This document shows positions 38,906 to 46,912 of a stretch of DNA of 64,000 bases, one piece after another. The position numbers were made by a program, and so were the translations under genes. Source of the DNA: an uncultured Neptuniibacter sp. Its GTDB lineage: Bacteria > Pseudomonadota > Gammaproteobacteria > Pseudomonadales > Balneatricaceae. The stretch spans positions 62,001 through 126,000 of the forward strand of contig NZ_CANMIR010000003.1 of the NCBI RefSeq assembly GCF_947498015.1, read 5' to 3'. The notes beneath the pieces were generated by a model. The model was not told the DNA's origin, ran no database searches, and saw only the letters and a list, made by a program, of their open reading frames with translations. The first letter of the stretch is position 1. Every line of letters begins with the position of its first letter.

Positions 38906-39352
38906 ATGAAGTCCACGACTCAAAGGTATCAGGATAAATGCCGTCGCCCTAAGGGCTTCACGCTCCTCGAAATCCTGGTGGTATTGGTGATTTTAGGGTT
39001 ACTAGCCAGTCTTGTGGGCCCTCAGGTATTTAAGCAGCTCTCAAGTTCAAAAAGTAAAACAGCATCACTACAGATTGAAGAGTTGTCCTCTGCTCTGGAT
39101 CTTTATCGATTAGAGGTTGGAGGATACCCAACCTCAGAACAGGGGTTGGATGCCCTGATCAACAAGCCAGCCAATATAGACAAATGGAACGGTCCCTATC
39201 TGAAAAAATCGATCATCAGGGATGACCCGTGGGGTAATGCTTACATCTATGTTTTCCCTGGAGAGCATGGTGAATTTGACCTCTACTCGCTGGGTGCTGA
39301 CAAACAGGAGGGGGGAGAGGGTGAAAATAAAGATGTAAAGAGCTGGGAGTAA
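38906..39352 (+). CDS. gspG: Major pseudopilin GspG
   Basis: 148 aa. Prepilin cleavage site KGFTLLEILVVLVILGLLAS with the essential Glu at mature +5. The C-terminal region DPWGNAYIYVFPGEHGEFDLYSLGADK contains the calcium-binding loop typical of GspG. A strong ribosome site (AAGGAG) suggests high expression, as expected for the major subunit. Confidence 0.97.
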   Translation: MKSTTQRYQDKCRRPKGFTLLEILVVLVILGLLASLVGPQVFKQLSSSKSKTASLQIEELSSALDLYRLEVGGYPTSEQGLDALINKPANIDKWNGPYLKKSIIRDDPWGNAYIYVFPGEHGEFDLYSLGADKQEGGEGENKDVKSWE

Positions 39353-39374
39353 GGCTTTCAATGGAGCGCAAGCG

Positions 39375-39806
39375 ATGCACACTGACCGGTTGCTGGGTTT
39401 TACATTACTAGAATTGCTGATCGTGTTGATTATTGCCGGTTTGGCAATGAGCGTTGTTGCGCCTCGTTTCGGGGGCTTACTGCCAGAAGTCCAATTAAGG
39501 AGTGAGACCGGTAAAGTCGTTTCGTTATTGCGTCAGGCACAGAGCATATCGATGTCACGTGGTGTGATGATTGAGGTGGCTGTAGATGGTGAACACTCCA
39601 GTATCCAGATCAAAGAGTTGGGAGAAGCGGGTACACCTATGATCCCTCTTGAGTTAAATGCTGTGCTTTCATCTGAAGGACGGGGTGCTATTCGATTTTA
39701 CCCTGACGGGACGAGCAGTGGGGGTAGGGTAGAACTTCAGTCAGGTCAGCGAATAAGAGTCGTACAGGTTAACTGGCTAACGGGACAGGTTCAGAGTGAT
39801 GGATAG
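39375..39806 (+). CDS. gspH: Minor pseudopilin GspH
   Basis: 143 aa. Prepilin motif LGFTLLELLIVLIIAGLAMS near the N-terminus, followed by a beta-rich GspH/FimT-like domain. Sits between gspG and gspI in standard order and overlaps gspI slightly. Confidence 0.92.
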   Translation: MHTDRLLGFTLLELLIVLIIAGLAMSVVAPRFGGLLPEVQLRSETGKVVSLLRQAQSISMSRGVMIEVAVDGEHSSIQIKELGEAGTPMIPLELNAVLSSEGRGAIRFYPDGTSSGGRVELQSGQRIRVVQVNWLTGQVQSDG

Positions 39807-40206
39807 GGTCTATCAGAATCGATGTAGAGGTTTCACACTGTTGGAGGTGCTCGTTGCTTTTCTGATTTTGTCACTCTCATTGGGTGTCATTATGAATATA
39901 TTATCATTGTCGGCCAGTACAGCGCATCTGACCGATTCAAGACAGCGTGCACTGCTGTTCGCTGAATCTAAAATGGCAGAGTTGGCAGTCGACCCGGATC
40001 TCAAATCCGGTATCAGTCAGGGCGAATTTGATGAAAAATTCCGCTGGGAAGCCTCCATCACTGAATGGGAATTTCCCGATTATGATCCCAGCCTGAGCAC
40101 TACCGTTACACCTTACCAAATAACGCTGGCGGTTAGCTGGTCAGATCTGCCGACAGAACGCATCACCCTGCATAGCGTTCATCTTGTTATGGGTGAATCC
40201 TTATGA
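39799..40206 (+). CDS. gspI: Minor pseudopilin GspI
   Basis: About 135 aa. Prepilin motif RGFTLLEVLVAFLILSLSLG; the body (RALLFAESKMAELA) matches the GspI family that forms the pseudopilus tip with GspJ and GspK. GTG at 39796 and ATG at 39799 are adjacent possible starts. Confidence 0.93.
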   Translation: MDRVYQNRCRGFTLLEVLVAFLILSLSLGVIMNILSLSASTAHLTDSRQRALLFAESKMAELAVDPDLKSGISQGEFDEKFRWEASITEWEFPDYDPSLSTTVTPYQITLAVSWSDLPTERITLHSVHLVMGESL

Positions 40207-40907
40207 CCTTTCACAGGGCGGGTGCAGCAGGATTTACGCTGGTCGAAATGATGATTGCACTGGTTCTGCTCGGTTTGTTATCCGCTGTGATATCAACTGG
40301 ATTTTTTTTGGCGATTAAAAGTTGGGAAGCCGTTGAACATCATCAGGGGGTACAGAACGAACTGGTTACGGTGCAGAAAGCATTGAGAAGTACGCTGTCA
40401 AATATGCGGGCTGAATTTATACGCGATATCGATGGTGTCCGGCAAATTGCCCTATTCGGTGATGAGCAAGAGCTGATTTTTCTGTCACCGCTCAAGCAGA
40501 TAAAGCGTGGGGGTGATCTTTTTTGGGTACGCTTGGCAACCGAGCTGAATGAATCACAGGATCAGCATCAGTTGATCGCCTCCTATATGCCCTATGTGCC
40601 GCTGATCGATAATACGCCTAACAGAAAGGTTTCTATTAGCAGCGGAAACCTGGATTGGGCAGAGTTGCGACAACAGTTGATTGATGAGGGGTCTCGGGTC
40701 TCCATTTACCGGGGGGACTTAACGGCTTTCAGATTCAGCTATCAGGACACAAGCAATAAACGTATTCCTGAATGGGAATCAGAATGGTTGAAAAAAGAGA
40801 ACCTGCCGACACTGATGCGCATTCAATTTGGTGAGCGATCTGAAGCCTGGCCCGATCTGATGATTCGTCCAAGGGTATTTTCATATGATTTTACCGGTTC
40901 ACGATAA
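40203..40907 (+). CDS. gspJ: Minor pseudopilin GspJ
   Basis: 234 aa. Prepilin motif AGFTLVEMMIALVLLGLLSA, followed by a large beta domain as in GspJ. Overlaps gspI by 4 bp and gspK by 23 bp, indicating coupled translation. Confidence 0.93.
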   Translation: MTFHRAGAAGFTLVEMMIALVLLGLLSAVISTGFFLAIKSWEAVEHHQGVQNELVTVQKALRSTLSNMRAEFIRDIDGVRQIALFGDEQELIFLSPLKQIKRGGDLFWVRLATELNESQDQHQLIASYMPYVPLIDNTPNRKVSISSGNLDWAELRQQLIDEGSRVSIYRGDLTAFRFSYQDTSNKRIPEWESEWLKKENLPTLMRIQFGERSEAWPDLMIRPRVFSYDFTGSR

Positions 40908-41835
40908 AACACACTCGGATTCTGGTGTCGCCCTTGTGGTGGTTCTGTGGTTTTTAGTACTGCTATCGGTTATGGCTACTCATCTCTCGTTTTCAAGCCG
41001 GACTGAAGCACGCATCAGTCATAACCTTTTCAGTGCAGCACAGGCAGGTTATGCCGCTGATGCCGGTGTTCAATGGGCGATCTGGCGCTTATCACTGCCC
41101 GCACAGCAACAGTGGCTTGCAGATGGTGGAGTGCATGAGGTGGCACTGGCTGAGGCGACGGTCAGAGTGAGCCTTCAGGATGAAAATGGAAAATTAAACA
41201 TCAACAGCGTTGGAGCGGCCGAGCTATTACCGTTATTTGCTGCTGCAGGCGTTGATGAAACAACAGCGAGCATGTTGACCGACAGAATCCTCGATTGGCG
41301 TGATAAGGATGATCTTAAGCGACTGAATGGTGCTGAAAATGAGGATTATATCAAGGCGGGCTTAGACTACGAGATTGGGGATGGGCTGTTTCGCTCCCTC
41401 GAACAGCTACAAAAAGTATTGGGTATGGAAGCGTGGATCTATAAACGAATAGAACCGGCACTGAGTACCCGATCACGATTTCAGGGTGTGAACCCATTGG
41501 TTGCGCCCCGACTTGTGTTGCTATCGATGCCGGGGGCCACTGAAGAGCTGGTAGAGCAATATATAGAACAACGTCGCAGTGACCGTGAAGCGGGACTAGT
41601 GGCTAAAGGGTTAGAGCTGCCATTAGCACAATTCATTCCGGTAACAACGCCGGGTGTGTACTACACTATTGAAACAGAGTCAAGACTAAGAGACGGAGCA
41701 GGAGCAAGGCAAAAGCTTCAGCTTGTAAGAAGCGGAGCGGGTCAGCAAGTACGATATAAGATCACTGAAGTAATCGATCTCTATGAACCCGAACAACCAA
41801 TATGCCCTGGTCAGGAGTGTCCTGAGTTAAGGTGA
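40885..41835 (+). CDS. gspK: Minor pseudopilin GspK
   Basis: 316 aa, the largest pseudopilin; the tip of the pseudopilus. N-terminal segment SGVALVVVLWFLVLLSVMA lacks the Glu5, which is normal for GspK. The body contains DENGKLNINSV and the helical insertion with DWRDKDD, plus the characteristic late SRFQGVNP. Overlaps gspL by 4 bp if GTG 41832 is used. Confidence 0.93.
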   Translation: MILPVHDKTHSDSGVALVVVLWFLVLLSVMATHLSFSSRTEARISHNLFSAAQAGYAADAGVQWAIWRLSLPAQQQWLADGGVHEVALAEATVRVSLQDENGKLNINSVGAAELLPLFAAAGVDETTASMLTDRILDWRDKDDLKRLNGAENEDYIKAGLDYEIGDGLFRSLEQLQKVLGMEAWIYKRIEPALSTRSRFQGVNPLVAPRLVLLSMPGATEELVEQYIEQRRSDREAGLVAKGLELPLAQFIPVTTPGVYYTIETESRLRDGAGARQKLQLVRSGAGQQVRYKITEVIDLYEPEQPICPGQECPELR

Positions 41836-41840
41836 GATCT

Positions 41841-42938
41841 ATGGAAAAGCAGGCTTTACCTGAAGCGAGGAGCGCAGCCCATCAGTTTGCTGACCAAGTA
41901 CAGCGATTCTGGTGCTGGTGGACCGGAGAGCTTGGGGCGATGTTACCAGAGTCTCTGCTGGAGCGTTTTAAAGCAAAACGCACCTATATGGTGATTGAGC
42001 TTCACCCTGAACAGAGTGCAATCAGGTATGGACAGAAGGGCGAGCTGATTCAGCTGGCTACAATCGATTATGAGCAGGGTAGGCTCGGATCCATACCGCA
42101 TCTCACATCAGAATCAGACCATGCTGATGAAGTTATCTGCCTGTTACCACCCGTCCTGCTCTTAACGAAGAAAATCTCCCTGCCACTCGTAACTGCTTCT
42201 AACATTGACAATGTTCTCCGATTCGAAATGGATCGGTATACGCCTTTCAGTGCAGATCAGGTCTATTACGGTTATCGAATTGAACCACAGAAGAGTGGCA
42301 GCAAAATGCTGGAGATCACCTTAAGCCTGATTCATAAAACTCAACTTGATCCGTTACTTGATCAATTCAAACAAGCGGGGATAAGGGTCAATGTGGTTGC
42401 ACCTGCTGCAGATTCCAGCCGTGAGCTTTACAGCATGAACCTGCTTCCGCAGGTGAAAGAGAAAAAGACCTTAGCATTCTCTCTGCCTCTGAAGATTGTC
42501 CTCATACTGGCGCTATTGATTTTCGCATTATTCTTTTTGCTTCAGTGGCAGGAACAACAGGTGGAAACACTGCGTACGCAAAGTGAGATTCCTCGACAGA
42601 AAGCTGAACAGGCACAGCAGATCAGTGCTGAGTTAAAAAATCTGGCAGAGAGCCAGCAGTTTCTGCAAAACAGGAAAGAGGCCACCGTCTCAAGGTTGAT
42701 ACTGCTAAAAGATCTCACTACAAGAATGCCGGATCATACCTGGATCAACAACTTTCAGCTGGATGGATCAACCCTGAAACTTCAGGGGGAATCAAATGAG
42801 GCGTCATCACTGATCGGATTACTGGAAGACTCAACACTCCTTCAGAATGTGCGCTTTTCGTCACCCGTGACTCAGAACGCTAACTCGAAAAAAGGTCGCT
42901 TTGCAGTGATTGCACAGATCGGGAAGGAGGCGCCATGA
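41841..42938 (+). CDS. gspL: Type II secretion protein GspL
   Basis: Inner-membrane protein linking GspE to the platform. About 365 aa. The cytoplasmic actin-like domain (YMVIELHPEQSAIRYG at about 47-62; LRFEMDRYTPFSADQVYYGY) binds the GspE N-terminus. One membrane segment at about 213-231 (KIVLILALLIFALFFLL), then a periplasmic ferredoxin-like domain of PilN type. I choose the ATG at 41841 with AAGGTGAG upstream; a GTG at 41832 overlapping the gspK stop is the alternative. Confidence 0.88.
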   Translation: MEKQALPEARSAAHQFADQVQRFWCWWTGELGAMLPESLLERFKAKRTYMVIELHPEQSAIRYGQKGELIQLATIDYEQGRLGSIPHLTSESDHADEVICLLPPVLLLTKKISLPLVTASNIDNVLRFEMDRYTPFSADQVYYGYRIEPQKSGSKMLEITLSLIHKTQLDPLLDQFKQAGIRVNVVAPAADSSRELYSMNLLPQVKEKKTLAFSLPLKIVLILALLIFALFFLLQWQEQQVETLRTQSEIPRQKAEQAQQISAELKNLAESQQFLQNRKEATVSRLILLKDLTTRMPDHTWINNFQLDGSTLKLQGESNEASSLIGLLEDSTLLQNVRFSSPVTQNANSKKGRFAVIAQIGKEAP

Positions 42939-43552
42939 ATCAATTAACCCTGATTCAGAGGCGAAGCATAGCGATCGGCCTGTTATGTCTAATGTTGGTC
43001 ATAATCTACCAACTCATTTTTTCACCCCTATTAACGCGCTATCTTGAAAACAAAGCACAGATAAACCAGCTTGAACATCAGATGGAAGTTTATCAACGTG
43101 TAATCGAGAACAGTGGTAATGAGCAGACACAGCTGGAACAGATGCGGGCTGAGAATCCTTCTGCCGGGTTATACCTGAATGAATCACGCCCCAGTCTGGC
43201 GGCAGCTATGCTGCAGCAGTTGCTTACTGAGTTATTAAACAGCAGTGGTGGGCAACTGGTCAGTACACAGATCATTTCAAATGCTACGTCTGAAGAGATT
43301 ATCCCGGCGGTTACATTGCAGGTGCGAATGCGCTCAGAGATCAATGAACTGGTCGCACTGCTTTACGATATTGAGTCCCATCAACCTTATCTCTTCACCG
43401 AAAATCTGATTATCTCCTCAACATCGCGTGTCGTGAACAGGCCTCCCCGAATCAGCAGTAGAAACAGAGCACCAGTTCGACAGCGTTTAAAGATTCCAAC
43501 GCTGGATGTCCGATTTGATCTGATCGCATACACCGCAAGGGGGGGAGAATGA
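42935..43552 (+). CDS. gspM: Type II secretion protein GspM
   Basis: 205 aa with one N-terminal membrane segment (IAIGLLCLMLVIIYQLIFSPLL), a short coiled coil and a periplasmic ferredoxin-like domain. Partner of GspL. ATGA overlaps with both neighbours show tight coupling. Confidence 0.88.
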   Translation: MNQLTLIQRRSIAIGLLCLMLVIIYQLIFSPLLTRYLENKAQINQLEHQMEVYQRVIENSGNEQTQLEQMRAENPSAGLYLNESRPSLAAAMLQQLLTELLNSSGGQLVSTQIISNATSEEIIPAVTLQVRMRSEINELVALLYDIESHQPYLFTENLIISSTSRVVNRPPRISSRNRAPVRQRLKIPTLDVRFDLIAYTARGGE

Positions 43553-44094
43553 TGCGTCTTTGGATACACGCCACCCTGACCCACCGGTTACTGTACCTGT
43601 TGATAGGCTGTTGCCTTTCATACACTACGATGGCTGATCAAATCAGCAACAATGCGCTACCTGAGATCGAGGCATATAGCGAAATATCACAACGCCCTCT
43701 GTTTCATTCGACACGACGCCCCAAGCCAAAATCACAGAATGGGGGATCGGATTCGCAGGGAGATCTACATGAAAAATGGCGCTTGTCCGGAATTGTGACA
43801 CATGAAAATGAGCCTGTTGCACTGTTTGCGGATCGCAGCGGTAAAACGAATGTGCGGCTAACAGTTGGAATGCCATTGGATCAACAGGGAGTGCTTTCAG
43901 AAGTAGGTACCGATTTTGCCCTGGTTGATGATAACGGTGAATCAATAAGGTTCGAACTCTGGGAGCCAAGAGATAGGAGCCCGGTTAAACCGCCGGTAAC
44001 AGCGGAAAATGGAACATCAAAACAACCCAAAATATCCCCGAGAGCGCGTATTCAGCCTGAAAAGGTTGATCAGGCGGGTGCCGATAAAAAGTGA
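43549..44094 (+). CDS. GspC/GspN-like periplasmic component of the T2SS
   Basis: 181 aa. An N-terminal hydrophobic segment (LLYLLIGCCLSYTTMA) may be a signal peptide or anchor. The following PLFHSTRRPKP and WRLSGIVTHENEPVALFAD match the homology region of GspC, the part that contacts the GspD secretin. There is no PDZ or coiled-coil domain after it; the C-terminus is Pro/Lys rich. The operon lacks a typical gspC before gspD, so this short protein probably bridges platform and secretin. GspN naming is an alternative. Confidence 0.75.
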   Translation: MMRLWIHATLTHRLLYLLIGCCLSYTTMADQISNNALPEIEAYSEISQRPLFHSTRRPKPKSQNGGSDSQGDLHEKWRLSGIVTHENEPVALFADRSGKTNVRLTVGMPLDQQGVLSEVGTDFALVDDNGESIRFELWEPRDRSPVKPPVTAENGTSKQPKISPRARIQPEKVDQAGADKK

Positions 44095-44111
44095 GCCGAG
44101 GGAGAGAGATT

Positions 44112-46262
44112 ATGAATAATAAAAGCATGTTGCCCATGTGGTTAGTTGCTTGCAGTCTGTTTCTTGCGGCTTGCAGTCTGACACCCGGTGGAAACCGTAA
44201 CACTCTGGATAATCCATGGCATCCGGAAAACAAGAAGCAACCTGTATCGGATCAAGCAAGCGCTGACGTGATGAATCAACCAATTAAAAGCTCTGAAAAT
44301 CGCTTCTCTAATCAGGGAGGCCCTAGTACTGCACCTATGCCGCCAACATCTGAAATCTTTGAAGGGCATGGCTCGATGGTTGCCAATGTCACGGTTGAAC
44401 CCATTTCTGAAACGACCCCGCATGGTGATATTACGTTGAATTTCCAAAGTGCAGAGATCAGCGAGATTGTAAAAACCATACTCGGGGATATTCTGCAGAA
44501 AAACTATGTAATTGATGAACGGGTAAGGGGGGCTGTGCACCTGCAGACGAGTCGACCACTAAACAGAGATGAACTGATCCCAACACTCGAAGCTTTATTG
44601 AGAATTAATGGTGCAGTTCTACGCCAGACAAGAAATTTTTTTGAAGTCGTACCTGCGGAGTCTGCGCTTGATGCTGGGTTCTCACCACGTACAGGGTTAA
44701 AAGCTGATAGTGGTTATCAGGTACTGATACTACCGCTTCGTTACATCGCATCCAGTGAGATGATGAAAATACTTGAGCCTCTTAAACCAAAACAGGGCTT
44801 AATGGAGGTCGATAGTCGTCGGAACTTACTGATTGTAGCCGGAGCAGTCGATGAGCTGGTAAACATACAGGAAACCGTGCGTATCTTTGATGTTGACCAG
44901 CTCAAAGGGATGTCTGTGGGGTTGTTCCGTCTTGAAACGGTGACAGCCGAAGTGATGGTGGATGAACTGGAAGCGATTTTTGGTGATTCTGCAGAGGGGC
45001 CTCTTGCCGGATTTGTTAAGTTTCTACCTATCGAGCGATTGAATGCATTACTCGTGATAACCCCCCAGAAGAAATACCTTAGAGATGTGAGAGTATGGAT
45101 TAAGCGCTTAGACCGCTCCGAAGATCCTCGTGGCATGAATATGTACGTCTATTATGTTCAGAATGGGAAAGCTGAAAACCTTGCCAATATGCTCTCTGAG
45201 TTATTCGATAATCAGCGTGACAGTAATAGTGGCCAGGGTGATCAAGACAACAGGCAGAACGAGGATCAGGAAAGACAAAATACATCCGAGGAAGCAGCAT
45301 TGGATAATCAGACCAGAACCGCTTCCGCACGACGTGTTAATAACCGTATTGGTGATGAAGGCTCAAGTCTTGATGTCGGTGATGTTAGTATCATCGCAGA
45401 TGAGGAGAATAATGCACTGCTCATTCTGGCGTCCCCATTGGATTATGAAAAAGTACAACAAGCGATTGTAAAGTTAGATGTGCTACCTTTACAGGTACTT
45501 GTTGAAGCGACCATTGTTGAGGTCTCGCTTTCAGATGAGTTGAGATATGGCCTTCAGTGGTTCTTTAAATCCAGATTAGATAATAAATCTGCTATTGGCT
45601 CATTAGGTAATACACCATTCGCAGCCCCTTCTAATTTTTTCCCAACTGCAAATTTTGAAGTTTTTGATGCGGTAGGCACTCGGTTACTGCTCAATACCCT
45701 CGCCGAAGATTCAAAACTAAACGTGATATCATCACCCTCGTTAATGGTTCTGGATAACCATACCGCAACTATTCGGGTCGGTGATCAGGTGCCGGTAAGA
45801 ACCTCGGAAACAACGGCTAATAGCAGTGATAATCTCAATACAACTAGTACCATTCAATTTAAGGATACCGGCGTGCTGCTCGAAGTTACACCACGAGTTA
45901 ATGCAGGTGGGATGGTCGTATTGGAGATTAAGCAAGAAGTTAATGATGTAGATGAGACTACAACATCAGGCATCGACTCCCCAACAATCATTCAACGCCA
46001 GATCGAAACCAGTGTTGCAGTACAAAGTGGAGAGACACTGGTCCTGGGCGGTTTAATCAAGGAAAATCGTGATCGTAGCAGTGCAGGCGTGCCCGGGCTG
46101 AGACATGTCCCTGTTGTGGGCTGGATGTTTGGTAGTGAAGGTAAGAGTGTTAGCCGCACAGAGCTTGTCGTCATGATTACTCCAACTGCTGTCACCGATA
46201 GAGAAGAAGCGCGTAATGTGACACGGGAATACCGGCAGAAACTTCAAGGAATTGAGTTTTAA
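44112..46262 (+). CDS. gspD: Type II secretion secretin GspD
   Basis: Outer-membrane channel. About 716 aa. Lipobox SLFLAAC near residue 21 suggests that it is itself a lipoprotein, as in some secretins. N0 domain from about 100, then N1-N3 domains, with an Asn/Gln/Asp/Glu-rich linker (about 385-415, nt 45230-45310). The C-domain has VPVRTSETTAN and LVLGGLIKENRDRSSAGVPGLR. The start is set at ATG 44112 (GGGAGAGAG upstream); a GTG at 44091 is also in frame. Last gene of the gsp operon. Confidence 0.93.
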   Translation: MNNKSMLPMWLVACSLFLAACSLTPGGNRNTLDNPWHPENKKQPVSDQASADVMNQPIKSSENRFSNQGGPSTAPMPPTSEIFEGHGSMVANVTVEPISETTPHGDITLNFQSAEISEIVKTILGDILQKNYVIDERVRGAVHLQTSRPLNRDELIPTLEALLRINGAVLRQTRNFFEVVPAESALDAGFSPRTGLKADSGYQVLILPLRYIASSEMMKILEPLKPKQGLMEVDSRRNLLIVAGAVDELVNIQETVRIFDVDQLKGMSVGLFRLETVTAEVMVDELEAIFGDSAEGPLAGFVKFLPIERLNALLVITPQKKYLRDVRVWIKRLDRSEDPRGMNMYVYYVQNGKAENLANMLSELFDNQRDSNSGQGDQDNRQNEDQERQNTSEEAALDNQTRTASARRVNNRIGDEGSSLDVGDVSIIADEENNALLILASPLDYEKVQQAIVKLDVLPLQVLVEATIVEVSLSDELRYGLQWFFKSRLDNKSAIGSLGNTPFAAPSNFFPTANFEVFDAVGTRLLLNTLAEDSKLNVISSPSLMVLDNHTATIRVGDQVPVRTSETTANSSDNLNTTSTIQFKDTGVLLEVTPRVNAGGMVVLEIKQEVNDVDETTTSGIDSPTIIQRQIETSVAVQSGETLVLGGLIKENRDRSSAGVPGLRHVPVVGWMFGSEGKSVSRTELVVMITPTAVTDREEARNVTREYRQKLQGIEF

Positions 46263-46912
46263 TGAGTGACACACTTAATTAAAACCTACCCATTACCAGT
46301 CGTGAAAAATAGAGTGTGCTCTATCATCTCACCTCTTCTATGTGTGGGAAAATAGATCATGCATTTATTGCTAGTTGTTACATAAACTCCTCTCAAAAGC
46401 GCAAAGTTTTATATTGGATTTCCTGTTCATGAAAGTAACGGAATCGTTACAGTGTGAACGGATTATTAATCCTTTTAAAACAGCGTGTTAGTTATCTCTT
46501 GTTGGTGCCTTTATACATTAGTAGAGCAATAGTGTGCCATCGGCATTACACTCCCTCCTTATCCTCTGTGTATTTAATAAATAATTCTTTTAGTATCAGT
46601 TGGTTAGCTATTGGGCATGGCTATTGCTTATCTAGGCAGTGAGTCAGCAGCCTGTAACCGGTTTCTGGACTCCGGGTCTCTGGAAGATGGGGTGCTCTAC
46701 CGCTACACATGTTGAGTGAGACTAATCGTTGTGTGGGAATGAGAAGGCCCATCGAAGGGCAAGCCCAAGCTGAAGGGCGAGGGCTTTAATCAAATACATA
46801 TTCGGATAGGTCAAGGTTGCTCAACCAATGAGAGTTGATTAACGCAGGCTGAGCCGAATAAAAGAGGTTCTGTTCCCCTGACGTGTGGGGAGGTGAACCA
46901 TGGAGGTGAGAA
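46263..46912 (+). promoter_or_regulatory. Long structured leader / promoter region of the giant secreted protein
   Basis: 650 bases. The first ~190 are AT-rich and hold GTTACA elements (46377-46382; 46446-46451). From about 46640 the composition rises to near 50% GC with several helices on the plus strand. These are GCCC/GGGC (46747-46760), AAGCCC/GGGCTT (46761-46786), ATTCGG/CCGAAT (46800-46859), and GGTTC plus CCCC paired with GGGG plus GAACC (46866-46899) just before the GGAGG ribosome site at 46902. Six GGA motifs occur, two of them in the last 30 nt. It does not match the c-di-GMP-I aptamer found upstream of the metalloprotease. Probably an untranslated leader with post-transcriptional control. 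Confidence 0.5.

Noticed and set aside
46454-46642. 62-codon frame in the giant protein leader
   Set aside because: No ribosome site and no domain; lies in the AT-rich part of a regulatory region.
46640-46912. Giant protein leader as a GEMM, cobalamin or group II intron RNA
   Set aside because: No conserved core of these classes could be aligned; left as unclassified.
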